A stretch of 64,000 nt of DNA from Botrytis cinerea B05.10 (taxonomy: Eukaryota > Ascomycota > Leotiomycetes > Helotiales > Sclerotiniaceae). The stretch spans positions 1,240,001 through 1,304,000 of the forward strand of contig NC_037317.1 in the NCBI RefSeq assembly GCF_000143535.2, read 5' to 3'. This document shows positions 24,464-35,300 of this stretch, in pieces (positions within the stretch are counted from its first letter, which is position 1; every line of letters begins with the position of its first letter). A program made the position numbers and the translations under genes. The notes below the pieces were generated by a model. It made no database searches. It was given only the letters and a program-made list of their open reading frames with translations, and had not been told where the DNA came from.

Positions 24464-24999
24464 ATGAAGGGTTGATTGTGTTCCTTGGACTTTTGTTGTA
24501 GAGGATATCTAAGGAATGGACGATAGATAGGACAGATAGATGTATGAATGAACGTTATTAATGGGGAGGAGGGTAGGTCATAAGCAGGTAGGTATGAAGA
24601 ATATATGTTGCCGTGTCAAGGACGAGTGAGAGATGCTAGAGAGGCGTGTGAAGTCTACTTTAGTAATAGAGAGAAGAGTAAAGTCAAGAATGAATGCCTA
24701 TACTATGTAGTTATAGATAATATATCTTTTATTGATTGATTGATTTGTTATTTTTATCTTCGTTGGCAAGTGAAATTTTCTTCCCTTTTCCTTTTCCTTT
24801 TTCTTCCTTTCTTTCCCTTCCCTTCCCCTCTCTTCCCTCTGTCGTTTTAATTAGAATGAGTCAAATATGAGAAAATATGGGTGAAAAAAAAGTCGTATCA
24901 TCTCTCTTCTGATGAATCTCCGCAAGATCTGCAGAAAGGGTCAAGGGTTGACTGAAGGGTTGAAAGACCTGGCGGTGCTGGTATCTGGTGCAGAGGTTT

Positions 25000-25034
25000 G
25001 AGGTCTGAGGTCTGAGGTCTGAGGTCTGAGGTCC
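25000..25034 (+). repeat. Heptamer tandem repeat, GAGGTCT x5
   Basis: Five units of GAGGTCT (the last ends in CC) in non-coding DNA. Confidence 0.92.
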
Positions 25035-27620
25035 AAGGGAGGCGTAGGCGTTTGTTGTTTATGGGTCAGCGTGGGTCGGCAACTTCTACTCTGTCTGCAC
25101 TCTGTCACTCTGTCACTCTGTGCCTGTACGAGTAATACTTCTTGTCGTGGTGACGATGATGTCAGCGCACATGGAAAAACGAGATGTATATGTATGCCCG
25201 GAAGATTGACGCGCTTGATGCAATTAATCACTACCCGACTATAAATCGTTTTAGGAATGTCATACAACGGGTGGATGGATCAGATATTGCAGAGTCGTAT
25301 TCACATGATATCGACTACTTCGATTTCGAGAGAAATATACTTTCAAAACATTACACTCTCGACGAAAGAAAGCATAATATATTTACATGTATATGTATAT
25401 CTATATTATATGTATATGTATATGTATATCTATATCTATCTATACACACACACACACTCATACCCAGGTACGCCCAGTACATGTTTTATGCTCCAAGATC
25501 ACATCACATCATACATCACATCATACATGATACATAATCTTACATTACGTACTTGAGTATCATCCATATCCAAAATGCCCCCTCCTCCTCCTCCTCCTCT
25601 CCTCTCCCCTCATCCAATATTTATCAATAATGTCTCTCAATCTGACCATCCAGTATTCCCCGTTACCTCGTTTGGATCACCACTGGTGGATGATTGATAA
25701 TTGGTGATTGATCTTCCAACTTCACTCCATATATGGAAGTGCGAAGAAACCCTCGGTCGCTCTCGTCACTCGTGGCTGTACTCTTGGACGAGACGATGCT
25801 ATCTAAAATCCTTTAAACAGCTTAATCTGTGGGTCACCTTGCACTTCCTTTCGTTTCTCGAAACACAACGCGGCTGTGTTGTTTTCTGATCTATCTACAT
25901 AGGCTCGATAGGTCCCAGCAGGTGAGGTCGCCACCTCTCCCTTCTCTCTATTCCTTCTTGGTATGGCACATACTCCGTAATACCAACATACCATACCGAC
26001 TATTCTTCCAAGATTTACGGGTCGTAATTTGGTACATATTGTGGCGGTCATGTATGTATCATGCAAAGACCCTACTTTCTGCAACATATCACAATGCCCA
26101 ACATCTTTTAGAAAAGGTTCATGGGGGTGTGGTTGTACATCGTAAGTAACTCTACTTCCCGAAAGATCCACAGTTGATACCATATCAATGTCGATTATTG
26201 CCACATGCAGATCCGCCAACATTGGTGTTGCAACCACCACGTCGCTATCTTTTCTACTTTCGTGGCGTTAAGGCTATGACATCTCATACCTCGCGGAGTT
26301 GAACCCTTAATTTTTTTCTTCTTACCAATCATATCTTAGTGGATAGTTGAAACTTGGAAGATAATAGATTGTTATCATTACCAATATGAATACTCTGTTG
26401 ATCTGCCGCTATTAGGTTTGGTTGGGCGCCTTGTCTCACGGTAAACCTTACACCTTCATTCAATGCATCTTCTTCCGGAGTCATCTTCTCTTGAGGAAAG
26501 GCTGAAGAAGATCTCGTAATTTTCCGCATTAGTATGCAGCCTCGCCAAGTTATAACGTTGAGTTCAAAGTGTGGTATCTTCTCGTGTCGCGATCCGACTC
26601 GTGGTTTCGTGGCACAGATATACGCAAGGCGTAGTGTCTCAAGGTATCTCAGGGTATTATCCAAAAGATTGACATTTACACAACATGTTTATGTTAAAGC
26701 ATGAACCATCACCTCTTGCGCTTGGGTCTCATCACCGCTTGATTTGCATCATGAAACATGAAGGAGGCTCCCTTGCCAATGTGAATATTACGATTTTGGA
26801 TACTGATATGTATAAGGAGAAAGCTTCTATTTGGACTGCCAGGTTTAATTTGGGTAATTCATGTCTATCCTGGAGATCATCAAACTGAAGAAGTACATAC
26901 AATAACCATCAAACCGCGAGTGCCGAAATGGATTGATTCTCAGTGAGGTTGTCTCCATTAAAGCTGTCTGCAAATTTGCCACACAACCAATGCTTCTCCA
27001 TGACCCGGACTACTTCTCTACATCTCGGACTCTGACAAAAGATTTGAAATTGAGCACATGTGTAATACTTTGGTTGAGGTCTCCGACAACTCCTCGGTAG
27101 TTTTCAGCGCCGTCATGAAGTCAAAGCACCAACCTTTAAATCGGAATTTAAAGTCATTCGGCCAACCAAGTGCACGAATAATTCCTTTTTAGTCAGTCTG
27201 ATGACATAACTTTGAATATCTTCAATATCTGACCACCGGTGAATATCTTGAAGTCAGAAGGACATCCCTGCTATTTGTCAGAGGAATTTGCGAGGTTACT
27301 GTTCTCATAAAATAAATTCATCATGCACTTCAGTCGGGAGTATCAATTTCTTTCTCCCTAGCATATCAAAACTCCAAGTCTGAAATGGTGGAAACACGGC
27401 GTTGGAAGAGATTCGACCAACCCAGGTGAGTTGACACTACTAACTGCAGCAATCACAAGACACAGAAAACGTTGAACTGCAAGGACAATAGTCTCAATAC
27501 TGAATTTCGTTCATACATTGAAGCTACACAGCAGACACAATGGCGAGAAGAATATGGAAAGTTGAACATGAATGGTAATATAATATATCCAATGCTGCAG
27601 ATCTTTAACAAATACAATTG

Positions 27621-27701
27621 GGCGTCGTGACGGAGTGGTTAACGTGATTGACTAGAAATCAATTCCTTTCGGGGGCGCATGTTCGAATCATGCCGACGTC
27701 G
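27621..27701 (+). tRNA. tRNA-Ser (AGA)
   Basis: A full cloverleaf can be drawn. The acceptor stem is GGCGTCG with CGACGTC (one G-U pair). The D arm has ACG/CGT closing AGTGGTTAA. The anticodon arm is ATTGA-CTAGAAA-TCAAT with anticodon AGA, reading UCU serine codons. There is a long variable region as expected for serine tRNAs, and a T arm GCATG-TTCGAAT-CATGC. A-box-like and B-box (GTTCGAATC) promoters are present. No intron. T-runs follow from about 27706, serving as RNA polymerase III terminators. Confidence 0.95.
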
Positions 27702-28245
27702 ATATCTTTTTGACAGTTTTTACATTTTTTTTTGGAATTTTCAAAGCCTGATTGACTGATGATAGATTTGCGAACAACAAGCACACCCTTTATTTCCTCC
27801 TCGTACAGAAATTTATTCATGTTAATCTCGGATTTCTGAGTTGTGGAAAATTTGAAAATGAAGGTGGAGAAATTTAACATCGTGGATACGCTTATGGATA
27901 CAGGTATGGGTACAGGTATGGGTACAGACAGATATATGGATACTTTGTTTGATATTTTGGGGTGTTGGGGATTATGATAGGATTAGGATAGGGCTTTATG
28001 ATATGTAATGTATCAAGTATGGTTTATCGATTGACATGAAGGCGTTATTTTGAGTGGGATAGAGTTTGATTTGGTTTGGTAGGTAGGTAGGTATATAGGT
28101 AGCTACCTAAGGTTATTTATAGTGAGAATTGATCATTGATAATTGATGTAATATAAAGTGATTTCTTGGTGATGTGAAGATTCTCTCGAATACCTATCTA
28201 GCTAGGTTAGTTAATGGACTCCTTTGTATATATGTACGTACATAC

Positions 28246-28294
28246 GGAGTACGGAGTATGGAGTATGGAGTATGGAGTATGGAGTATGGAGTAT
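28246..28294 (+). repeat. Heptamer tandem repeat, GGAGTAT x7
   Basis: Seven tandem units of GGAGTAT (first and last slightly changed) in non-coding DNA, inside the microsatellite belt. Confidence 0.92.
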
Positions 28295-29657
28295 AGAATA
28301 ATTAAGGGAGAATTGGAGAATCTAAATCTAATAAATCTAATAAGTTTATTCTTTCTTTCTTTCTTTCTTTTTTCTTTTTTATGTTTATGTATTTAGTTAC
28401 TGGCTAAGAAAGAGGCTAGCTACCTACCGGTAGGTGAATAGGTATCTCATATCATATCATATCATCTCATCTCATCTCATCTCATCTCATTTGTGAGAGC
28501 ACTACAAAATCAAAAATCAAAAATCAAAAATCAACACACACATACACACACAAATATATTATACTTTTTCTTCTTTTTCTTTTTCTTCTTTTTCTTTTTC
28601 TTTTTCATTCCTTCATTCGCTCATAGAGTAAGTATATAGATAGGTAGTTATTAGTATTAATAGCATACCTACCTAGCATAGGTACCCAGCCCAGCATCCA
28701 TCATCAATCAATCAATCAATCAATCAATCAGTCAGTCGGGCACACCCGTCCCTCGTTCCCCGTCCCCCTACACACACATAGTATAGAGTTTATTATCTTC
28801 CCTCCCTCCCTACCCGAGCTACCCTACCCTACCCTACCCTACCCTACCCCTACCCTATCTCGAGCCCCATGCAGAAAGAAAGAAAGAAAAAAAGAAGAAG
28901 AAGAAAAAAGTATAAAATATTACAATGGAAGAAATGATGACGACATATCTATCGCTCTTGAGTTTTTTATCGAGGTGTTTATTTATTTATTTGTTTGTGG
29001 CGGGTGCGTGGGTGGACAGGCGGGCGGATCTGTTGGTGGTTCTCCCCGGTCGAAAGATTTGGTTAGTTCGGTTGGTTCGGTCGGTCAGTCGGTCAGTCCA
29101 GCTCCCGCGGTCAAGTCCACCTCTGGGAATGAAATGGAAGGAGAGGAGAGGAAAGGGAAGGAAAGGAAATTTTTATGGCTGTTGGTTTGGGTGTGTGTGT
29201 GTGTGTGTGCTTTGGGAGTGGGATGGTTGGGGTGGGGTGGGGTGGATGGGATGGGATGGGATGGGAAATCATTATATCGCAATTTCATATATGTCATGAT
29301 ATATCATGATGTAGCATTGCATTGTGTATCAGATGGAATGTGATGTGATGCGATGTGATGTGATGTGATGCGATCTGATGTGATGAAATTTTGGGTATGC
29401 TATAGCGTTTTAATACACAAGGGATAGATATGATGGGAAATGGTTGGGTGGGATGGAAACATGGGATGTTTATGAGTATGAGTGTGGATGTAGGTGGATA
29501 TGGATGGATGTGGAATTCATATACTTTTTTTATTTTATCTATCTATCTATCTATCTTCTTTATGATCGTAGGTATGTATGTGTGTATACCGCGCAAGAGA
29601 AAAGAAAAGAAGGCACGAGATTTCAAGGGTTGGGAAATCGATTGGAGATGTTCTCAC

Positions 29658-29760
29658 CTGTTCTGTTCTGTTCTGTCCTGTCTATCCTGCCCTGTCCTGT
29701 CCTGTCCTGTCCTGTCCTGTGGATTGGAAGTTGGAGAATGGAGAATGGAGAATGGAGAAC
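29658..29760 (+). repeat. CCTGT pentamer array followed by GGAGAAT heptamer array
   Basis: A pentamer array (TTCTG, then CCTGT) at about 29658-29720 is followed after 12 nt by four GGAGAAT units at 29733-29760. The array changes from pyrimidine-rich to purine-rich in this gap. Confidence 0.88.
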
Positions 29761-30900
29761 AAGAGACGGGATTGTTTTCGTGGTTCGTTCGTCACAACTA
29801 CCTGACTAAATACCTAGGCTCGGCTATGTGACAGCATAGGATGTATGACAGGAGAGAAGAAGAGAGGATAGGATAGGATAGGACACAATAAAACACAACA
29901 AAACAGGGCAGGGCAGGGGCAGCTACGGTCAATTTTGGGGTCTTGTTTTGACAAAAAAAAAAATTCTTTCTTATTTTTACAAAAATAAAATCATTTCATT
30001 GGTGAGTGGTGAGTGATGAGTGATGAAGGATGGATCTGGTTATTTGATTTGCGGGATGGGATGGGATGGGATGGCTGGATTGGATTGGATTGGATTTTGA
30101 TGTTGGAAGTTGGAAGGTTGGAAGGTTGGTACGTTTTATGTGTAAAAACAAGATATTGACTGGTTGGATGGTTGGATGGCTGGCTGGCTGGATGGCTGTG
30201 GTTTGCGGTTGGGTTTGATTATATGGTGAGGGGTAGGTAGGTAGGTACGCTGTTGATATATAGAAGGAAGGGAGGGAGGGAGGGATTCCGTAGTTTATTG
30301 TTTTTTGTCGTTTTGCTTGATGTTGAGAATAAAATTTATTGATTTTGGAAATTTTGAGGTTACTTACTTGCTTGCTTTCACGGTTGGTGTGGTGCTTAAA
30401 AGGATAGGATAGGATATATCGAGTGAGTGAGTGGTTTTAAATGTAAGGAGGGAAGGAAGGAAGGAAAGAGAGAAAGAAGGTGATTATACGATTGCTTTGG
30501 TTTGGGTTATTTACTTATGATTTTGATTTTGGATCTTGCTTTGGAGAATACACAAGAAGATTAGAGATTATATCATCGTGAGGATTTACGGGTTGAAGGA
30601 GAGGATAGCAAAGGAAAGGAAAGGAAAAGAAAGGAAAACAGGAAAAGGATTCATTCACCTGTCTTATTAACAAGAGCATTTTGTGAATACCTTCGAAAAC
30701 GTCATACGAGGATTTGGTACCAGAAGAATTTCTATCCATCCATCTATACATCTCTTCGAATTCACAATCGACACGACGACTGCGTATTTACCAACTTCTA
30801 CACGAACTCAACTCACTTATACACTCCTCACTCCAAATACAATATACAATATACAATATAGAACATACCAACGCACGAAGAGATAAGCAAAGAACCAAAA

Positions 30901-31468
30901 ATGTCAATCCTCGAACGTATCAATCCGCTTGGATACGGCGTAGGACGTACAACACATGCCCTCTGGCGATTTCTCCAATTCGTATTGGCACTCACAGTCA
31001 TCGGATTATACGGAACGGATCTCGCAAATGCGAATAAGCAACACAAATATTCAGATGGAAAATGGGTATGTTCCCTTCGCTTCTCCTCCCTCCCCTCCCC
31101 CCCAGATTCCTAGCAAACTAACCCCCCCCATCCAGGTCTACGCCGTCATAACCGGCACCCTCTCCGCGCTCACCTCACTCCTCCATCTCGTCCCGCTCTT
31201 CAATCTCATCCCCGTCCTGTTTCTCTGGGATGCTGTCATCTTCATTCTCTGGATTGCCCTCTTTGGTCTCTTTGGAAATATGTATATAGGTGAGAAAGCG
31301 GAAGGCGATGCAGGCGTACAGAGGATGAAAAACGCAGTGTGGGTCGATTTGGTAAATGCGCTGTTGTGGGCGGGGAGCGTGGCGGGGATGGTGCTTTTTT
31401 GGAGTCGGGAGAAGAGGACGAGGTGGACGGGGAGAGCGAGGGGGAGGAGTGGAAGTCCGGGGGTTTGA
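30901..31468 (+). CDS. MARVEL-like four-transmembrane protein
   Basis: Two exons (30901-31065 and 31136-31468; 70-nt intron with GTATGT donor, branch CTAAC, acceptor CAG) give about 165 aa. Four hydrophobic segments are visible: ALWRFLQFVLALTVIGLYG, the segment starting VYAVITGTLSALTSLLHLV, FLWDAVIFILWIALFGLFG, and WVDLVNALLWAGSVAGMVLF. The topology, spacing and the WRFLQF and DLVNALLW features match fungal MARVEL-domain membrane-associating proteins. The C terminus is short and very Arg/Gly-rich. Such proteins lie in plasma-membrane or vesicle-membrane domains. Assignment rests on topology and motif impression, not on a search. Confidence 0.8.
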
Positions 31469-32225
31469 GGGGAGAGGATGCGGAGATGCGGTGGGATGGG
31501 AATGCTATCTTAAGGTTCGGGATCGGTTAGGGGCGAAAGAGTGAATATTTCTTTTGGTTTACTATGGGTTGGGTGTCATGGATGGATACCCCGAAATTCA
31601 TAAAGTACACGAATCGTCTCGGAGACCTACCTACCTACATAGAATCCAACAACTGGAGATCGAGGTTAAAGACATCGGCGAAGGGAATGTTGGAGAGAAG
31701 GAATTTCTTTCGGTTTGAATTGCGAAATATACCATTTTGATAAGGAAAGGAAAGGAAAGGAAAGGACCTCAACGTTAGATGGATACCAGAATAGTTTTGG
31801 TTTTAGTTTTAGTTTGGTTTAGTTTGCTTGTTTCGATACCCACCCTTTGTATGAATGAAGTATAAGAAAGAAATGAGTTTATTTATTATGTTTATATTTA
31901 TCAACATTTTATATGTTTATTATACTTTTGCGCGGTACGTACTTGATTGATGAGTATGTATTCTTTCTATTCATATTATCTAGATATTCAATCAGCTCAG
32001 TACCCATCCAGACCCTCCTTTCCCCATCTCCCTCCCTCCCCACCAATCCCCCCCCTCTCCTCAAAACTTTCTCTCCATCTCCATCTCCATCTCCAACCCC
32101 CAAAACAAAAACCTCCTCCTCCTCCCTAAACTACAAAAATCCTGCAAAAAAATCTTGGAATGGATGGATGGATAGATAAATGAAAAAAGCAAAAAGGAAA
32201 TGATCCGGAGATCGAAGTAATTAAT
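31469..32225. other. 3' flank of the MARVEL-like gene; C-rich sequence before the tRNA
   Basis: No gene. There is a (GGAAA)n repeat near 31742-31766 and a TTTTAGT-type repeat near 31797-31830. The plus strand is C-rich from about 32000 to 32130. T-runs on the minus strand at about 32180-32195 probably serve as the polymerase III terminator of the tRNA-Thr gene. Confidence 0.6.
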
Positions 32226-32302
32226 TGCCCGTTCTAGGAATCGAACCTAGGATCTCATCATTACGTTACTAGTGATGCGCTTTACCGCTAAGCCAAACGG
32301 GC
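32226..32302 (-). tRNA. tRNA-Thr (AGT) with a 5-nt insert in the anticodon loop
   Basis: The acceptor stem is GCCCGTT with AACGGGC. The D arm is GCTT-AGCGGTA-AAGC. The T arm is CTAGG-TTCGATT-CCTAG. A box (TGGCTTAGCGG) and B box (GGTTCGATTCC) are intact. The anticodon stem CATCA/TGATG encloses 12 nt instead of 7: CTAGTA, then ACGTA, then A. Removing five bases at the usual intron position after base 37 gives a normal 7-nt loop with anticodon AGT and a 72-nt tRNA. The 5-nt insert is therefore best read as a very short intron. Total gene length is 77 nt. Confidence 0.93.
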
Positions 32303-35300
32303 TGCTGAATTCAGTTTGTGCTGAATGTGATAGGTGGGTGGCGCAGAGGGAATTATGTTTATGTGGTTTTGGGGATGTGGGGTTTCAGGGGGTTGGGGAG
32401 GGAGATGGGGGATTGGAAAATAAAGAGGAATGGAAATAGAGATTTGATTTGAGTTGAGTTGAGTTTTGAATGGTTGGATTTGGATGGTTGGATGAATAGA
32501 TAGATGAGTGAATGATATCGAGGGGGGGGTGGGGGGTTTAGATTGTTTTGCTTTCTTTTGGTGGTGGGTGGGTGAGAGATATGTTGATTAGGTGGGTGGG
32601 TAGGAATTCGGTGGATTGGGTTGTGTTGAGAGATGCTGAGATGCTGAGATGCTGAGATGAGGGGTAGATGTTATTTTATATTTGGGGAGTAGAAGTGAAG
32701 TAGGTTGGTTGGGTTTGGGTTTGGAGATGGGGGTTTTCTAGATCGTTAGGTATACGTATACCCAGATGGACGGGTATTTATTTTGATCAATTCGTGGTAT
32801 TTGTTCATGGGGTTATTAATATTTTGTTTGTGTGAATGGGATCCCCAAATCTCGCCAGAGGATCCGCGTAGCTGGATAGGAGAATATTCGATCTTTGTCG
32901 TCGCTTATACATCTCAAGATAGGTGGTAGGTTGGTGTTTGAGGTTGGAAATCGGGGTGGTTCTCCGAGGGAGGTTCTTGATGCAATTGCGTTTGATGGTC
33001 TAAGTGAATGTTGTAAAACTGGTCTTCTTTTTGCTCATGGCTACCTAGTAAAGAATGACGGACCATTACCATCTCTATCCATCCTCTCCAAACGATATAT
33101 TGTAGCCTATTTCATGATAAATCCCAAGTTTTGGTTACCCGGGCAGATTTCCATCGTAGACAAGCAAGTTCACGTTCAAAAGTATGATATAAATACCTTG
33201 GATTATTCTCATCATGTTCTATGATACGAACATCAACTTTCTACTCTTCATTATTACCCAAGACGACAACAAAGATCTCAAAGCTCGAATGTTCATTATC
33301 ACGATTTCGTATACCTAGATTACATTTTTTTTAGAATATCGAAATTCGGACTCGATATCTTAATATCTCGAGCCTTGTACCAAAACAATGCCTCGACGAC
33401 ATCATGGCGGAGCAGCCACGGGATCCCAAACTTCCTCTCTATCGTCTTGTGAGAAAGCACGGTATTAGAGGGGTCACGAGGGAGTGAGCGCCAAGAAACC
33501 GTCGAGAGGCTTAAGCAGATCGTCAGCGATTTGTAACCTGATAACCAACTTTTCTTGAAACCTAGTGGGGATGAATGGGAACTAATGAGTCTACTCAGCC
33601 TCAAAACCGATAAATAAATAAAAAAGATGTACGAGGTTTTGCAGAAGGTACAACAAGTGAAAATAAGACCTGAAGACTAGACGTTGATGGTGGCTTAGCG
33701 GAAAATTATACTTTCCGGTGGGCAGTGATGGGTGATTCGAATAAGACACGCGCGAAGCACGCGAAGCAGCCACGTGCTAGGCGGTTCCGGGAAGGATAAG
33801 AGTATGGATAGGACATGAAAGAAATATATACAGTCATCGTAGATATACCCCAAATGAACAGCAATCGAAAAAATTAATGAGAGAAAACTGGATGGTAGGA
33901 CTGCAGCTGAATATCTGGGATACAGGTTCCCATGCAAGATGTCTTCAACATGTCCCCGTGGTGTAGGCGAGGAGTAAAATATATTCCCCAGCTAATTAGA
34001 CCTTTCGTATTGGAGAGATGAAATTAGCCATACTATCTTCTCTCTTCTTACCCGTGTAGAAATGACATCTAATTCTTGGATAATGAGTATCGTGTATCCC
34101 GTCCTCTGTATACTCAATACCTTTAATTTGGATTCCATATCGATATCGATTTGAGGATAGTAGAGTAAGTATGAAGAAATTGCAAGTTCGCATCTGGGCA
34201 TCTGGGTCTCAGGGATCGCTAAGTCGTGCTCTGGGTCTGTATCGATAGTGAGTCTGTAGATGCGAAGCAAGAATTTCGGATGCGGAAAGAGGTGATGGGG
34301 TGCCTTTGATTGATAATGGGTTTGGTTGGCTTATTCGGTCTGTTGGGAATGCAGACGGAATATCTTCTTTGCTTTTCTGTCTTCCTGAGTATTGTTTTGG
34401 GTGCGGAATCATATGTGAGTAGCTGTCTATCATTTGTGTTGTGTGGAAATGATATGTGCATGTATGCTGATAGTAGTATTGTAGATAGTCCGGTTCGCTA
34501 GCCAATCTTAACATATAAGGAGATTGGCAGTTGTGCTCCAGCTGTAGAGCAGTGCTTTGATATGAGATATTGAGTTAAAAAGCTTCGATAAGTCTAATAC
34601 CAGCTCCACAGTAGGGGCTTTAGATTGAATATAAACTCCATAGAATATAGTATATTGAAATGAATTTACTTATATCTGGTACCTCTCTGCGTCCACACGT
34701 ATTCCCAGCTTTCATTCCTATTCATCCACTCCTATAGGGGTATTTACTACCTTTCTCTATTATTCCGGTTATTCTCATTCTTATTAACATATTTGTCATT
34801 TGTCATTTCTCACCTGTGAACAATTCAACTCTAGCTAGAAGAAGAACCATGGTTGGTTACAGACACATGGTGAAAACAAGCAGGAGTTCCCACTTGATGA
34901 CTACCTACTTTAATTACAACTATAACCCGTACGCTGTTATCTTAATTTTCTTCACCCCATTCATCTTTCTTGAGTACCCATGTGGAGAGAGGGAAAGTTT
35001 GACTCCGTCGTGGGATTGTAGTTGTTGTCAATCTTCAGAGGACAGTTGGAATTGTGCGATGACAACAAATGGCCCATATTGACAATTATAGGCGAGTTCA
35101 TTTCCGACGTTCGATAAATACAATGTCGCCATGCCACTCTTACTGTCATTTTAATACACGAGATTGTACTTCTTTAGCACCGGATGATTCGACATCGAAA
35201 GGAATCGCTTAATTCGACTAGAAGATGGAAACTCTTATTCCCGTGCAGAATTGATGAGAGCTTTCTCCCTGACTTCATTTGATAGCCCTCTATTAATGGT

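Larger units (their letters stand above)
23348..27620. other. Gene-poor region with microsatellites upstream of the 22044-23347 gene
   Basis: No supported gene. The first kilobase is rich in simple repeats: (GGGA)n/GGTAGG at 23412-23470, (GT)n near 23573-23590, TTTTGAT repeats near 23900, and (CTG)9 at 24432-24458. Further on are (GAGGTCT)5 at 25000-25034 and TATATG/CTAT repeats at about 25385-25445. Between 25700 and 27600 the sequence is not repetitive and has short ORFs on both strands (for example 26240-25803 and 26664-26329, both minus) without recognisable domains. These could be remains of a decayed gene but I cannot support one. Confidence 0.5.
27702..30900. repeat. G/T-rich microsatellite belt upstream of the MARVEL-like gene
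   Basis: A 3.2-kb stretch with no supported gene and an exceptional density of short tandem repeats: (GGAGTAT)7 at 28246-28294, ATATC/ATCTC pentamers at about 28444-28490, TTTTC repeats near 28565-28605, (ATCA)n at about 28704-28730, (CCCTA)n at about 28820-28857, (GT)n at about 29190-29209, GGGAT units near 29248-29272 and 30055-30073, TGATG units at about 29333-29382, (CCTGT)n at about 29658-29720, (GGAGAAT)4 at 29733-29760, and GGAAA units near 30601-30640. From about 28900 the plus strand is G-rich. The ORFs between 28925 and 29831 are open only because of repeats. The last 250 bp are the promoter and leader of the gene at 30901. Confidence 0.8.

Noticed and set aside
25803..26664. Two minus-strand ORFs that might form a gene
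   Set aside because: They have no family features and no convincing splice signals joining them. A decayed gene remains possible but is not supported.
27195..27240. C/D-box snoRNA-like TGATGA...CTGA pattern
   Set aside because: The boxes are only about 30 nt apart and no terminal stem can be drawn, so this is a chance match.
28817..28857. CCCTA repeat as a possible internal telomere repeat
   Set aside because: The unit is five bases (CCCTA), not the six-base CCCTAA of ascomycete telomeres, and it lies among other unrelated microsatellites.
28925..29831. Several 70-130 codon ORFs in the microsatellite belt
   Set aside because: They consist of repeat translations (Trp/Gly/Val-rich or CPVLS-like units) in several frames at once.
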